64,000 bases of DNA from JAUYQR01 sp050632395 (GCF_050632395.1 NZ_CP192600.1:1240001-1304000), one strand, 5' to 3'. Counted from the stretch's first letter, positions 8,160-17,585 are shown. Made by a program: numbers and translations. The notes: generated by a model not told the origin, from the letters alone.

Positions 8160-9191
8160 ATGGCAAACTACCAACAGACAGCGGGGCAGGATGGCCTTGC
8201 GTTTGATCTGCGATCCCTGAAACCCGCGCGCGGTTTCGTGACGGTCGTGATCTCGACACTCGCGCTGATCGTGGTCTGCGCAATCTTCGCGCCGTCTGCC
8301 ATTTCGGCGGGCGGTCTTGCGGGCAGCCTGCCGTTTGCCGCGATCATCGCGATTGTGGGCCTTGGGCAGATGCTGGTCGTGCAGCAGGGCGGGTTCGACC
8401 TGTCGCTTGCGGGAGGTGTATCGCTGGCGGTGGTGATCACCACGCACATGTCGGGCGGCAGTGATGCCCAGCTGTTTACGTCCATCGCCTTTGCCCTGGC
8501 CTGTGCGGTGGTCGCAGGGGTGGTGAACGGCATCCTTGTAGGGGTGCTGCGCCTGAATGCGATCGTTGCGACCATCGGGATGAATGCGCTGCTTTACGGT
8601 GCGGTTTTTGCGGTATCGGGTGGCGTGCCGCGGATCACCACACCCTTGATGGCGCAGATCGCGGGCGGCAAGACTCTGGGTATCCCGAACTCGGTCCTTT
8701 TCGCGCTGGCAATCATGCTGATCGTCAGTTTCGTGCTGAAGAAGACCATCATCGGGCGGCGGTTCGAGGCGATTGGTGCCAACCCGGCTGCTGCCCATGC
8801 GGCTGGCCTGAAGGTGCAGCTGTACCAAGCGATGGCCTACGTCTTTGCCCAGCTTCATTACTGCGTGGCGGGCATCCTGATTTCGGGGATCACCCGGGAA
8901 CCAACCGCCTTTCAGGGCGACAGCCTGCTTCTGCCATCGGTGGCAGTGGTAGTGCTGGCGGGAACTTCCCTTCTGGGCGGGCGCGGGTTTCCCGTCTCGA
9001 CCTTGATCGCCGCGTTCTTTCTGAACCAGCTCAGCCAGTTCGCGCTGGCGGTCGGCGTGCCCTTCTCGGCCCAGACGATCATCCAGGCCTTGGCACTGGT
9101 GTTCGGGATCGGCGTCTATTCGCTGCGCTGGAAACAGTCAGCAACCAAACGTGCACTAAAGTCCAAAATGGAGGAAACGGACAATGTTTAA
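8160..9191 (+). CDS. Ribose-type ABC sugar importer permease (RbsC/BPD_transp_2 family)
   Basis: The protein has 343 residues and about eight to ten hydrophobic segments. Family motifs are present: GLGQMLVVQQGGFDLSLAGGVSLA (the sugar-permease loop), RRFEAIGANPAAAHAAGLKV and VVVLAGTSLLGGRGF. ATG 8160 follows a strong GGGGGGAGGG site, so the in-frame start at 8133 is less likely. It overlaps the binding-protein gene by 8 bases. A second permease domain is fused to the ATPase at 10318-12849, so the channel is probably a heterodimer of two different permeases. Confidence 0.9.
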   Translation: MANYQQTAGQDGLAFDLRSLKPARGFVTVVISTLALIVVCAIFAPSAISAGGLAGSLPFAAIIAIVGLGQMLVVQQGGFDLSLAGGVSLAVVITTHMSGGSDAQLFTSIAFALACAVVAGVVNGILVGVLRLNAIVATIGMNALLYGAVFAVSGGVPRITTPLMAQIAGGKTLGIPNSVLFALAIMLIVSFVLKKTIIGRRFEAIGANPAAAHAAGLKVQLYQAMAYVFAQLHYCVAGILISGITREPTAFQGDSLLLPSVAVVVLAGTSLLGGRGFPVSTLIAAFFLNQLSQFALAVGVPFSAQTIIQALALVFGIGVYSLRWKQSATKRALKSKMEETDNV

Positions 9192-10245
9192 GGCAAAGAC
9201 GATGACTGCCGCCTGTGCGGTGGCGACACTGACCATGGGGTTTGCTGCCACCACAGCACTGGCGGAAACCCCGTCCTGGTGCGGGCCGAACGAGGCGTCG
9301 CTGGCGCTGCTGGATGGCTTTGGCGGCAACAGCTGGCGTCTGGTCACCACGGCATCGGGCGCGGAAGAGGCCGCAAAGTGCCCCAGCATCACCCAGTATG
9401 AATATGCCGACGGTCAGGGCGACACCCAGAAGGCCATTTCGGACATCAACTCAATGGCCGCGCGCGGGATCAAGGCGATGGTCGTGTTTGGCGACGCAGG
9501 CCCGGCTGTTCTGCCGGCCCTGACCAACGCGCACCGCGCAGGCACCATCGTCGTGCCTTACCGTGTGAACGTAGGTGGCGTTGAAGGCGAAAACTACGCC
9601 AAATTCATCGGTTCGTCCTTTGTCGAGGATGGCGTCAGCTGGGGGAACTGGATCAAGGAAGTGCTGCCCGAAGGCGGCAATGTCCTGTTTCTCAGCGGCC
9701 CGGCCGGCAACAGCCAGGGCACGGACGAACTCGCCGGGATGAAGTCGGTGCTGGATGACAAGTATGTCTTCATCAACCCCGAGCCCTTCGCCGTCACCAA
9801 CTGGGACCCGTCGCTGACCCAGCAGGTTCTGTCGGCCGAGATCGCCAAGAACGACAAGATAGACGTGATCGTGTCGGACTTCGGCCCGTCGCTGGTGGGC
9901 GCGCTGCCGGTTTTCAAGGAGTTCGGCCGGTCGATCCCGGCGCTGGCCACCTCTGACGGCAACTCGCTTTCGTGCTTCTACGAAGAGAACAAGGACGCCA
10001 ACCCGGACTTCAAACTGTTCACCGTTGCCACCGGCAACGACAACGTCCGCCTGGCAGTGCAGTGGGCTGTCGCCTTGGCCACCGGGGGCACGCCGCCCAC
10101 CGACGAGATCTTCAAGGCGCCGGTCTATGAAAACTCGGTCTCAGGTACGCCGAACCCGGTGACCTGCCGCCCCGATCTGCCCGGCTCGATCTACCTGTCG
10201 GCGGAAATGGCGGATGACGCGCAGGCGAAAGCTGTCGGCCAGTAA
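9184..10245 (+). CDS. Periplasmic sugar-type substrate-binding protein of the cluster A importer
   Basis: The protein has 353 residues. The N-terminus MFKAKTMTAACAVATLTMGFAATTALA is a Sec signal peptide with cleavage near residue 27. The mature part has the periplasmic-binding-protein type 1 pattern seen in ribose-type systems: repeated helix-strand units, AISDINSMAARGIKAMVVFGD, and a C-terminal lobe with QWAVALATGG. Two or three cysteines in the mature protein are unusual for this class. The ligand cannot be read from sequence; operon context suggests a polyol, cyclitol or glycoside leading to hydroxyquinol. Confidence 0.88.
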   Translation: MFKAKTMTAACAVATLTMGFAATTALAETPSWCGPNEASLALLDGFGGNSWRLVTTASGAEEAAKCPSITQYEYADGQGDTQKAISDINSMAARGIKAMVVFGDAGPAVLPALTNAHRAGTIVVPYRVNVGGVEGENYAKFIGSSFVEDGVSWGNWIKEVLPEGGNVLFLSGPAGNSQGTDELAGMKSVLDDKYVFINPEPFAVTNWDPSLTQQVLSAEIAKNDKIDVIVSDFGPSLVGALPVFKEFGRSIPALATSDGNSLSCFYEENKDANPDFKLFTVATGNDNVRLAVQWAVALATGGTPPTDEIFKAPVYENSVSGTPNPVTCRPDLPGSIYLSAEMADDAQAKAVGQ

Positions 10246-10252
10246 TCTGGTC

Positions 10253-10280
10253 GCGGCCCCGGGCAGAAGCCCGGGGCCGC
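10253..10280 (+). terminator. Intercistronic hairpin after the binding-protein gene
   Basis: A perfect 12-base-pair GC stem (arms 10253-10264 and 10269-10280) closed by the loop AGAA. It is not followed by a T-run, so it more likely protects the upstream mRNA or attenuates transcription than ends it. This would raise binding-protein output relative to the downstream ATPase-permease. Confidence 0.75.
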
Positions 10281-10317
10281 ACCCTTCTAACTCCCCGCAG
10301 GGATGGCAGGACGTGAT

Positions 10318-12849
10318 ATGGCCAAGGTTGCAGCGATGAAGCTCGTGGATAAGGAACATTTGAACCGCGCGCCTGAGGCGGCGCCGACGATCCGGCTGTC
10401 CAATATCACCAAGGTGTTTTCCGGCGTCGTCGCGCTGTCTGACGTGTCGGTGGATATCCATCCGGGCGAGGTTCACGCCATCCTGGGCGAAAATGGCGCG
10501 GGCAAATCGACGCTGATGAACGTCATCTCGGGTGTCTTGCAGCCCGAAATCGGTGTGATCGAGTTCAACGGCGAAGTCATTTCTCCGATGACGCCGGAAC
10601 GGTCCGCCGCGCTGGGCGTGTCGATCTCCTATCAGCATCCGGCAGTGCTGGATGACCTTTCGGTTCTGGAAAACCTGCGCGTGGCGCTGCCGGACCGCAT
10701 CTTTGACGCCGGCAATCCGGCCGAGATTGCCCGTGCAATGCTGGATGATGTGGGCCTGCATGTTCCGTTGGCGGCGCGGGCCGACAGTCTGACCGTGGCG
10801 CAGAAGCACCTCCTTGAGATTGCCAAGGCACTTGCCACCCACCCACCTGTGCTGATCCTGGACGAGCCGACGGCGGCGTTGGATCAGGACGCGACCGAAA
10901 TGCTGTTCGCGCGCATCCGCAGCATCGTAGCGCAGGGCACCGCCGTCATCTACATCACCCACCGTCTGGCCGAGTTGCGCCAGATCGCCCACCGGGTGAC
11001 GGTGCTTCGCGACGGTCAGTTCGCCGGTGCGGCACTGGTAAGCGATGTGACGGACGAAGACCTGCTTGCCATGATCGTCGGGCGCAGCCTTGCGTCGGCG
11101 TTTCCGCCGAAGTCGGGCGAGGCGGCCCCCGAAATCAACTTTACCGTCAAGGGACTGTCCGGCCGCAAGTTCCACGATATCAGCTTTGCCGTCGGGCGCG
11201 GGCAGATCATTGGCATTGCCGGGGTGGAAGGCAACGGCCAGTCCGGAGTGATGCGTGCGCTTGCCGGGTTGGAGCCGTGGAAGGGCGAGGTTCACTTGAA
11301 GGGCGCCTCGCTTTCCGCCGCCGAGGTGAAGGCCAATTCGGCCTATATGCCGTCCGACCGGCACGAAGAAGGGATCATCGCCGACCTGACGGTGCGCGAG
11401 AACGCGACCTTCTCGGCCCTGGATCAGTTCAGCAACCTAGGGATACTTAGCCGTCGCAAGGAGCTGGGTGAAGTGGGCCGCGTGTTCGGTTCGCTTGCGG
11501 TAAAGACGCCGGGGCTGGACGCGGGTATCCTGTCTCTGTCGGGCGGCAACCAGCAGAAGGTGGTGATGGCGCGTGCGCTGATGTCACGACCGGGCTTCAT
11601 TCTGGCGGACGAACCGACGCAGGGCGTGGATGTGGGAGCGCGGTTCGAGATTTACCGCATCCTGCGCGAGGTGTCGCAGTCGGGGACGCCCGTCATCGTG
11701 AATTCGTCGGACGCGGCCGAGTTGGAGGGCTTGTGCGACGTGGTGATCGTCATGTCGCGGGGGCGGGTCGCCGAAACCCTGCGCGGCGAGGATGTCACCG
11801 AAGGCCGCATCGTCGCGGCTGCGGTCAAGGCGCAGTCGCATGTCGCGGGTGTGGGCGAGGCGACCAAGGCCGCGAAAACCGCCACCAGCGGACTGCGCCA
11901 ATTCATCCAGAGCGACAATGCCACTGTCGTGCCGCTGGCCGCCGTGGTGGTTCTGCTGGGTCTTTATGTTTTTGGGCAGAATGAAAATTACCTGTCTGCC
12001 TTCAACATCTCGAACATCCTGCTGCTGGCAACGGCGCTAGGGTTCATCGCGCTGGGTCAGACAATTGCCCTGTTGATGGGCGGAATCGACCTTTCGGTTG
12101 GGCCACTGGCCGGGTTTCTGGTGGTTGTCGCGTCATTCTTCATTAATGACGGGCAATCGGCGCAGACCATCGCGTTGGGGTTTGCGCTGATGTTTCTGGC
12201 CGCGCTGGCGGTGGGGACGATCAATGGCTGTCTGATCCGATTTGCCAACTTCACTCCGATCGCAGCGACCTTGGCCATGTATATCGGCTTGCAGGGCCTG
12301 AGCTTTGTTTTGCGGGACGGGCCGGGCGGCTACATCAACTTTGCGGTTATGGACACCATCGGCTGGAAGCTGGGGCCTTTGCCGGTGGCGTTCCTTGTGC
12401 TGGTGGTCGTGGCGCTGCTGGCGGAATACGTGCTGCGCAAGCGCCGCCTTGGGTGGCAGTTCCGCGCCGTCGGGTCGCACGAGGAATCGGCACGGCGGAT
12501 GGGCATCCGCGTCAACCGGGTGATCATCGGCGGCTATATCGCGGTGTCGCTGTTCACGGCGCTGGGGGCGGTCATGCTGATGGTGCAGATCGGCGTGGGC
12601 GACCCGGCGCAAGGTGTGAATTACACGCTGGCCAGCATCACGGCGGTGGTCCTGGGCGGCACCAGCCTGCGCGGCGGGCGGGGCACTTTTGTGGGCACCG
12701 TGATGGGCGCGGTCCTGTTGACCGAAGTGCTTAACGCGGTGTCATTCCTTGGGCTGTCGCAAACGTATCAGTATGTCTTCCAAGGCGCGCTGATTTTGGC
12801 TGCGGCGCTGATCTACTCGACAGCGCGGCGGCAAGCGGGCAGCAGATGA
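10318..12849 (+). CDS. ABC importer fusion: tandem ATPase domains plus a C-terminal permease domain
   Basis: The protein has about 843 residues. Residues about 25-505 are a two-domain sugar ATPase of the RbsA/MglA type. In the first half Walker A is GENGAGKST and Walker B is ILDEPTAALD, while the signature is degenerate (LTVAQKHLLEIAKAL). In the second half Walker A is degenerate (GVEGNGQSGV), the signature LSGGNQQKVVMARAL is intact and Walker B is LADEPTQGVD. Residues about 535-843 are a complete RbsC-like permease (GFIALGQTIALLMGGIDLSVG, RRLGWQFRAVGSHEESARRMG, VLGGTSLRGGRG). These parts are normally separate proteins. ATG 10318 has AGGA upstream; ATG 10303 is an alternative. The stop overlaps the next start. 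Confidence 0.9.
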   Translation: MAKVAAMKLVDKEHLNRAPEAAPTIRLSNITKVFSGVVALSDVSVDIHPGEVHAILGENGAGKSTLMNVISGVLQPEIGVIEFNGEVISPMTPERSAALGVSISYQHPAVLDDLSVLENLRVALPDRIFDAGNPAEIARAMLDDVGLHVPLAARADSLTVAQKHLLEIAKALATHPPVLILDEPTAALDQDATEMLFARIRSIVAQGTAVIYITHRLAELRQIAHRVTVLRDGQFAGAALVSDVTDEDLLAMIVGRSLASAFPPKSGEAAPEINFTVKGLSGRKFHDISFAVGRGQIIGIAGVEGNGQSGVMRALAGLEPWKGEVHLKGASLSAAEVKANSAYMPSDRHEEGIIADLTVRENATFSALDQFSNLGILSRRKELGEVGRVFGSLAVKTPGLDAGILSLSGGNQQKVVMARALMSRPGFILADEPTQGVDVGARFEIYRILREVSQSGTPVIVNSSDAAELEGLCDVVIVMSRGRVAETLRGEDVTEGRIVAAAVKAQSHVAGVGEATKAAKTATSGLRQFIQSDNATVVPLAAVVVLLGLYVFGQNENYLSAFNISNILLLATALGFIALGQTIALLMGGIDLSVGPLAGFLVVVASFFINDGQSAQTIALGFALMFLAALAVGTINGCLIRFANFTPIAATLAMYIGLQGLSFVLRDGPGGYINFAVMDTIGWKLGPLPVAFLVLVVVALLAEYVLRKRRLGWQFRAVGSHEESARRMGIRVNRVIIGGYIAVSLFTALGAVMLMVQIGVGDPAQGVNYTLASITAVVLGGTSLRGGRGTFVGTVMGAVLLTEVLNAVSFLGLSQTYQYVFQGALILAAALIYSTARRQAGSR

Positions 12850-13934
12850 TGAAGGGCGCGTTCCTCTATCAGTCGCCGCCACTGCGGGTACGGTTCGGGG
12901 CGGGTACGCTGCACCATGTGAGTGACGAGATTGACGCAATCGGCGGCAGCCGGGCGCTGATCCTTGCGACGCCGTTCCAGAAGGACGATGCCGACGGGCT
13001 TGCAGCCCGGATCGGCGCACGGGCGGTGGGCGTCTTTGCCGAGGCGCGGATGCATACCCCAGTTGAAGTGACGACGCGCGCGTTGCAAGCCTATGCCGAC
13101 AGCGGCGCTGATTGCATTGTATCTTATGGCGGCGGATCGACGATCGGACTGGGCAAGGCGATTGCCTGGCGGAATGACGCGCCGCATCTGGTCGTGGCCA
13201 CCACCTATGCCGGGTCCGAAGTGACCGACATCCTTGGCGAGACCGAGGCCCGGGTCAAGACAACCCGCCGCGATCCGCGCATCCGGCCCGAGGCGGTGAT
13301 CTATGATCCCGAACTGACGCCGGGCCTGCCAGTGGCGATGAGTGTCGCCAGCGGGCTGAACGCAATGGCCCATGCGATTGAGGGGCTTTATGCCACTGAC
13401 GCCAATCCCGTGACGTCCATGATGGCGGTCGAGGGGATTGCCGCCTTGCAGAACGCGCTTCCCGGCATCTGCCGCGACCCTGCCGATATGAGCGCGCGCA
13501 GCGAGGCGCTTTATGGATCGTGGCTTTGCGGCACGGTGCTGGGTGCGGTTGCGATGGCGCTGCATCACAAGCTTTGCCACACGCTGGGTGGTGCGCTTGA
13601 TCTGCCCCATGCGGAAACGCACGCAATCCTTCTGCCGCACACCACGGCCTTCAACGCGGCAGCGGCGGCGGACGCGCTGCAACCGGCAGCGCGGCTGTTT
13701 GGCGGCAATCTGGGCGGTGGGCTTTACGATCTGGCCCGCTCGCTTGGCGCGCCAATTGCGTTGCGGGACTTCGGTGTAATCCGCGACGATCTTGGCCGCA
13801 TCGCGGACATGGCCGTCAAGAACCCCTACGCCAACCCGCGCGAGGTGACGCGCGACGGCATCCTCGCGCTTCTGGAGGCCGCCTGGGCGGGTGCCCGGCC
13901 GTCACCGATCTCACCTGAAAGGACAAGACCATGA
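12846..13934 (+). CDS. Maleylacetate reductase (iron-type alcohol dehydrogenase family)
   Basis: The protein has 362 residues. The nucleotide motif is GGGSTIGLGKA at 95-105, with the GLGKA form of maleylacetate reductases in place of the GGGSxxD of other iron-type alcohol dehydrogenases. VVATTYAGSEVTDILGET and a His-rich helix MALHHKLCHTLGG are family hallmarks. It reduces maleylacetate to 3-oxoadipate with NAD(P)H, the second step after hydroxyquinol ring cleavage. ATGA overlaps join it to the ATPase-permease gene before it and the dioxygenase after it, which ties importer and ring-cleavage pathway into one transcript. Confidence 0.92.
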   Translation: MMKGAFLYQSPPLRVRFGAGTLHHVSDEIDAIGGSRALILATPFQKDDADGLAARIGARAVGVFAEARMHTPVEVTTRALQAYADSGADCIVSYGGGSTIGLGKAIAWRNDAPHLVVATTYAGSEVTDILGETEARVKTTRRDPRIRPEAVIYDPELTPGLPVAMSVASGLNAMAHAIEGLYATDANPVTSMMAVEGIAALQNALPGICRDPADMSARSEALYGSWLCGTVLGAVAMALHHKLCHTLGGALDLPHAETHAILLPHTTAFNAAAAADALQPAARLFGGNLGGGLYDLARSLGAPIALRDFGVIRDDLGRIADMAVKNPYANPREVTRDGILALLEAAWAGARPSPISPERTRP

Positions 13935-14794
13935 CAGCGCAAGCCGCCATTGATTATTTCACTGAAAGCCATTCGGTCGAGGCCGTGAACGGACGGATGG
14001 GCAAGGACACCGATCCGCGGCTGGCGCATGTGATGGCCCGGCTGGTGACGCATCTGCATGCCTTCATAAAGGATGTCGAACTGACGCAAGCCGAGTGGGC
14101 GGCGGCAATCGATTTCCTGACCCGAACAGGCCAAATTTGCGATGGCAACCGGCAGGAGTATATCCTTCTGTCGGATGTGCTGGGCGTGTCGATGCTTGTC
14201 GATGCGATCAACAACCGCCGCCCGACAGGGGCCACGGAAAACACCGTGCTGGGCCCGTTCCATGTGGACGGCGTGCCGGAATATCCGATGGGGGCCAATA
14301 TCTCGCAGGATGGCGGAAAGGAGACCTGTCTGTTCGAGGGCCGCGTGACCGACCTTGACGGCACCCCACTGGAAGGGGTGCGGATCGACGTCTGGTCCGA
14401 CAACGAGGATGGTTTTTATGACGTGCAGCAGCCCGGGGTGCAGCCGCGCCACAACAACCGGGGTGTGTTCGTCACCGGGCCGGATGGGCGCTACTGGTTC
14501 AAGGGGATCAAGCCGGTGTCCTATCCCATTCCGGATGATGGCCCGGTGGGGCAGATGCTGGGTCATCTTGGCCGTCACCCCTACCGACCGGCTCACATGC
14601 ACTTCATCGTCAGCCGCGAAGGCTTTGAAACCGTGGTGACGCATACCTTTGTAAAGGGCGATGACTATCTGCAATCGGATGCCGTCTTTGGTGTGAAGCA
14701 ATCGCTGATAGCACCCTTCGAGCCTGTGGCGGGGGGCGATACGAAATGGCGGTCGCCCTTCGATTTCGTCCTGAACAAGGTCGCCGCAGCATGA
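13931..14794 (+). CDS. Intradiol dioxygenase, hydroxyquinol 1,2-dioxygenase type
   Basis: The protein has 287 residues. An N-terminal helical dimer domain (1-100) precedes the intradiol beta-core. Fe(III) ligands are visible: Y163 (DGFYDVQ), Y198 (KPVSYPIP), H222 and H224 (RPAHMHF). The segment TENTVLGPFHVDGVPEYPMG is typical of hydroxyquinol rather than catechol dioxygenases. It opens 1,2,4-trihydroxybenzene to maleylacetate in the cytoplasm. The adjacent maleylacetate reductase, overlapping by 4 bases, strongly supports the hydroxyquinol assignment. The next gene also overlaps by ATGA. Confidence 0.92.
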   Translation: MTAQAAIDYFTESHSVEAVNGRMGKDTDPRLAHVMARLVTHLHAFIKDVELTQAEWAAAIDFLTRTGQICDGNRQEYILLSDVLGVSMLVDAINNRRPTGATENTVLGPFHVDGVPEYPMGANISQDGGKETCLFEGRVTDLDGTPLEGVRIDVWSDNEDGFYDVQQPGVQPRHNNRGVFVTGPDGRYWFKGIKPVSYPIPDDGPVGQMLGHLGRHPYRPAHMHFIVSREGFETVVTHTFVKGDDYLQSDAVFGVKQSLIAPFEPVAGGDTKWRSPFDFVLNKVAAA

Positions 14795-15825
14795 CGCCGG
14801 ATCGCAAAAGCCCGCGCATTGCGTTTCTGGGGACCGGGGCGCAGGGGGCCTCCATCGCTGCCGATTTCGCGCTGGCGGGCCTGGATGTCACCTTCATCGA
14901 CCAGTGGCCCGCCCATATCGAGGCGATCCGCGCGAATGGCATCACGGTCAACCTGCCCACGCGGCAGATCAACGCGCGCGTGCCGGCCCTGCATTTGTGT
15001 CAGGTGGCGGAGATCAAAGAGCCTTTCGATCTGATCTTTCTGGTGGTGAAGGCCTATGACACGACCTGGGCCACCCAGCTGATCAAACCGGTTCTGGCCG
15101 ACGATGGCTTCGTTATCGGTCTGCAAAACGGCATGACGCACGAGGATATCGCCGCAGTGGTGGGCCGCCACCGCACCATCGGCGCGGTGATCGAGATTGC
15201 GTCGAACATGTGGGTGCCGGGCGTCACCAACCGCCAGAATGACCATGACGAATCCTGGTTTGCGATGGGCGCGCTGGATCCCGCCCAACAGCACCGGGTC
15301 GAAGCTGTGGCCGAGCTCTTGCGCCATTCCGGTCGTGTCGAGGTAACGGATGACATCCGGTCTGCCAAGTGGATGAAACTGGTGGTCAATGCCGCCGAAC
15401 TGATCCCCTCGGCCATCATCGACACTGCCTTGAATGATGCCGCCCGCGCGCCGGGGATGCTCGAGGTGATGCGCGAAGCCGGGTATGAGGCGATGCAGGC
15501 GGCACTGGCCGATGGGGCGACGATCATGCCGATCATCGGGATGCCGCCCAGCATGAGCAACGATCCCGAACGCTATGTCGATGAAATCTTTGACGAGGTG
15601 CTGCGGACCTTTTCGCGCGAGGATACGCTGACCACGTCCTTGCAGGATTGGCGCAAGGGCCGCCGGGCCGAGGTGGAAGAGGTGAACGGCTGGGTCGTCA
15701 ACACCCTGCGCGCGCATGGTCGCGACGCGCCGGTCAATCAGCGCGTGGTCGAGATTGCCTTGCAGATCGAGGCAGGCAAGCTGGCACCTCGGCCTGAAAA
15801 TGTTCACCTGCTGACAGAACACTGA
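14791..15825 (+). CDS. Ketopantoate reductase-family (PanE-like) oxidoreductase
   Basis: The protein has 344 residues. The N-terminal motif is FLGTGAQGAS and an inner LVVKAYDT matches the family pattern. The catalytic-lysine helix is KWMKLVVNAAELIPS, with K and N in the usual spacing. PanE proteins reduce 2-ketopantoate with NADPH, but many catabolic operons carry PanE-like enzymes of other specificity. ATG 14791 overlaps the dioxygenase stop, so its product is expected in the same pathway. It probably reduces or oxidises a keto or hydroxy intermediate upstream of hydroxyquinol. True pantothenate biosynthesis is unlikely in this context. Confidence 0.8.
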   Translation: MTPDRKSPRIAFLGTGAQGASIAADFALAGLDVTFIDQWPAHIEAIRANGITVNLPTRQINARVPALHLCQVAEIKEPFDLIFLVVKAYDTTWATQLIKPVLADDGFVIGLQNGMTHEDIAAVVGRHRTIGAVIEIASNMWVPGVTNRQNDHDESWFAMGALDPAQQHRVEAVAELLRHSGRVEVTDDIRSAKWMKLVVNAAELIPSAIIDTALNDAARAPGMLEVMREAGYEAMQAALADGATIMPIIGMPPSMSNDPERYVDEIFDEVLRTFSREDTLTTSLQDWRKGRRAEVEEVNGWVVNTLRAHGRDAPVNQRVVEIALQIEAGKLAPRPENVHLLTEH

Positions 15826-15837
15826 TCGGGGGGAACG

Positions 15838-16170
15838 GTGCCAAACGTCAAAATATACGTCGACGAAGCGATCTACGCAGGATGTCGCGACCGGCTGTCA
15901 GGCGCGCTTCGCCCGATCCGCGACATGCTGTGCGAGGACCTGACAGTCGATGCGCCGGCTTGCCAGTTTGCGGTGATCCCAGTGCTTGCGATGCCCGATC
16001 TGCCCCCGGTCAATGTCGAAATTGCGATCATGCCGCGCCCGGAACGCACGCGGCAGGTCCTGCTCGCCGTCTGCGCCAAGCTACGCGAGTTGGTGGGCGC
16101 CGCCACGGGTGCCCACGTCGCGATACGGGTCACCACGCTGGATCCAGAAACGTACATCGCCCTGAAATAG
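15838..16170 (+). CDS. Tautomerase-superfamily protein (MIF/CHMI-like fold)
   Basis: The protein has 110 residues and starts at GTG with GGGGGGAACG just upstream. After initiator removal the N-terminus would be Pro (MPNVKIYVDE), the general base of the tautomerase superfamily. The length suggests the two-beta-alpha-beta chain of CHMI or MIF-like members rather than the 60-residue 4-OT type. A conserved Arg cluster PRPERTRQVL follows in the middle. It probably moves a keto/enol equilibrium in the ring-forming or ring-opening part of the pathway. It lies 12 bases after the PanE-like gene. Confidence 0.7.
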   Translation: MPNVKIYVDEAIYAGCRDRLSGALRPIRDMLCEDLTVDAPACQFAVIPVLAMPDLPPVNVEIAIMPRPERTRQVLLAVCAKLRELVGAATGAHVAIRVTTLDPETYIALK

Positions 16171-16181
16171 GAACACACCGA

Positions 16182-16916
16182 ATGGACAAGACCCTTCCCG
16201 ATCTGAAGGTCGCCGTCGCCGGGATTGCCGACGGGATGACGGTGATGATCGGCGGCTTCGGGGGATCAGGCGCGCCGATCGAGCTGATCCACGCGCTGAT
16301 CGACCGCTTTCTTGCCACCGGGCACCCGAAAGGCCTGACCATCGTCAACAACAACGCCGGCAACGGCCATGTCGGTCTCGCCGCGCTGATCGAAACCGGA
16401 ATGGTGGCCAAGCTGATCTGCTCCTTCCCGCGCTCTGCTGATCCGGTGGTGTTCACCGAACGCTACCTTGCCGGGCAGATCGAACTTGAACTGGTGCCGC
16501 AAGGCACCTTGGCCGAACGCATCCGCGCCGGCGGGGCGGGTATCCCGGCCTTCTACACGCCGACCAGCTTTGGCACCGATCTCGCCAAGGGAAAGCCGGT
16601 CGAGGTGTTCGACGGGCGGCCCTATGTGCAGGAACGCTGGCTGAAAGCCGACTACGCGCTGGTAAAGGCGCATCTGGGCGACCGGCTGGGCAACCTCGTC
16701 TACCGGATGGCGGCGCGGAACTTCAATCCGCTGATGTGCATGGCGGCGGCGACTACCATCGTGCAGGTCAGCCGCATCTTGGACCCCGGCGGGATTGACC
16801 CCGAGGCCGTCGTGACACCCGGCATCTTCGTGCAGGGGCTGGTCGAAGTGGCGAACCCCGCGCAGGAAGAAGACCTGAACCGGGCCAACGCCCGCTATCC
16901 CGAAGGTTCTGCATGA
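16182..16916 (+). CDS. pcaI: 3-oxoadipate:succinyl-CoA transferase, subunit A
   Basis: The protein has 244 residues. GMTVMIGGFGGSGAPIELIHAL near 18-39 is the class I CoA-transferase alpha motif, followed by TIVNNNAGNGHVGLAALIE and the late RNFNPLMCMAA. It would transfer CoA from succinyl-CoA to 3-oxoadipate. ATG 16182 follows the tautomerase by 11 bases; longer in-frame starts lie inside that gene. The beta subunit gene overlaps by 4 bases. The substrate is inferred from the maleylacetate reductase upstream and the thiolase downstream. Confidence 0.9.
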   Translation: MDKTLPDLKVAVAGIADGMTVMIGGFGGSGAPIELIHALIDRFLATGHPKGLTIVNNNAGNGHVGLAALIETGMVAKLICSFPRSADPVVFTERYLAGQIELELVPQGTLAERIRAGGAGIPAFYTPTSFGTDLAKGKPVEVFDGRPYVQERWLKADYALVKAHLGDRLGNLVYRMAARNFNPLMCMAAATTIVQVSRILDPGGIDPEAVVTPGIFVQGLVEVANPAQEEDLNRANARYPEGSA

Positions 16917-17584
16917 CTTTGAAACTCACCCCGACGCAGATGGCATGGCGCGCCGCGCAGGACATTGCTGATGGCGCCTATGTCAACCTTGGCATCGGCT
17001 TTCCCGAACTGGTGGCGAAATTCCAGCCCCCCGGACGCGAGGCGATCTTTCACACCGAAAACGGCATCCTCGGCTTCGGACAAGCCCCCGCACCGGGGGA
17101 CGAGGACTGGGATCTGATCAACGCCGGGAAGAAGGCGGTCACGCTTAAGCCGGGAACCGCGTTCTTCCACCATGCCGACAGCTTTGCAATGGTGCGCGGC
17201 GGGCATCTGGATGTGGCGATCCTTGGCGCCTACGAGGTGGCTGAAACCGGCGATCTGGCGAACTGGTCCACCGGCCCGAAGGGTGTGCCAGCCGTGGGCG
17301 GGGCAATGGACCTTGTCCACGGCGCCAAGACCGTGGCGGTCATGACCGACCATGTCACCAAGGACGGCAAGCCGAAACTTTTGGAACGCTGTACCCTGCC
17401 GCTGACCGGGGTTGGCTGCGTGACACGGGTCTACACGAACCTTGCCGTGATCGACATTACCGCAGGCAAGTTCATCCTGCGCGAGAAACTGGCCTCCATT
17501 CCATTCGACGATCTTCAGGCCCTGACCGGGGCCCGACTGCACACTCCCGGCCCCGTGGCCGACCTTGCCGTTCCGGAGCTTTGA
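16913..17584 (+). CDS. pcaJ: 3-oxoadipate:succinyl-CoA transferase, subunit B
   Basis: The protein has 223 residues. VNLGIGFPELVAKF and HTENGILGFG contain the catalytic glutamate (E49) that forms the glutamyl-CoA intermediate. GAYEVAETGDLANW and GVGCVTRVYTNLAVIDI are typical of beta subunits. The gene overlaps the alpha subunit gene by ATGA, and the thiolase starts one base after its stop. The two subunits should form the cytoplasmic heteromer that activates 3-oxoadipate. Confidence 0.9.
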   Translation: MTLKLTPTQMAWRAAQDIADGAYVNLGIGFPELVAKFQPPGREAIFHTENGILGFGQAPAPGDEDWDLINAGKKAVTLKPGTAFFHHADSFAMVRGGHLDVAILGAYEVAETGDLANWSTGPKGVPAVGGAMDLVHGAKTVAVMTDHVTKDGKPKLLERCTLPLTGVGCVTRVYTNLAVIDITAGKFILREKLASIPFDDLQALTGARLHTPGPVADLAVPEL

Positions 17585-17585
17585 C

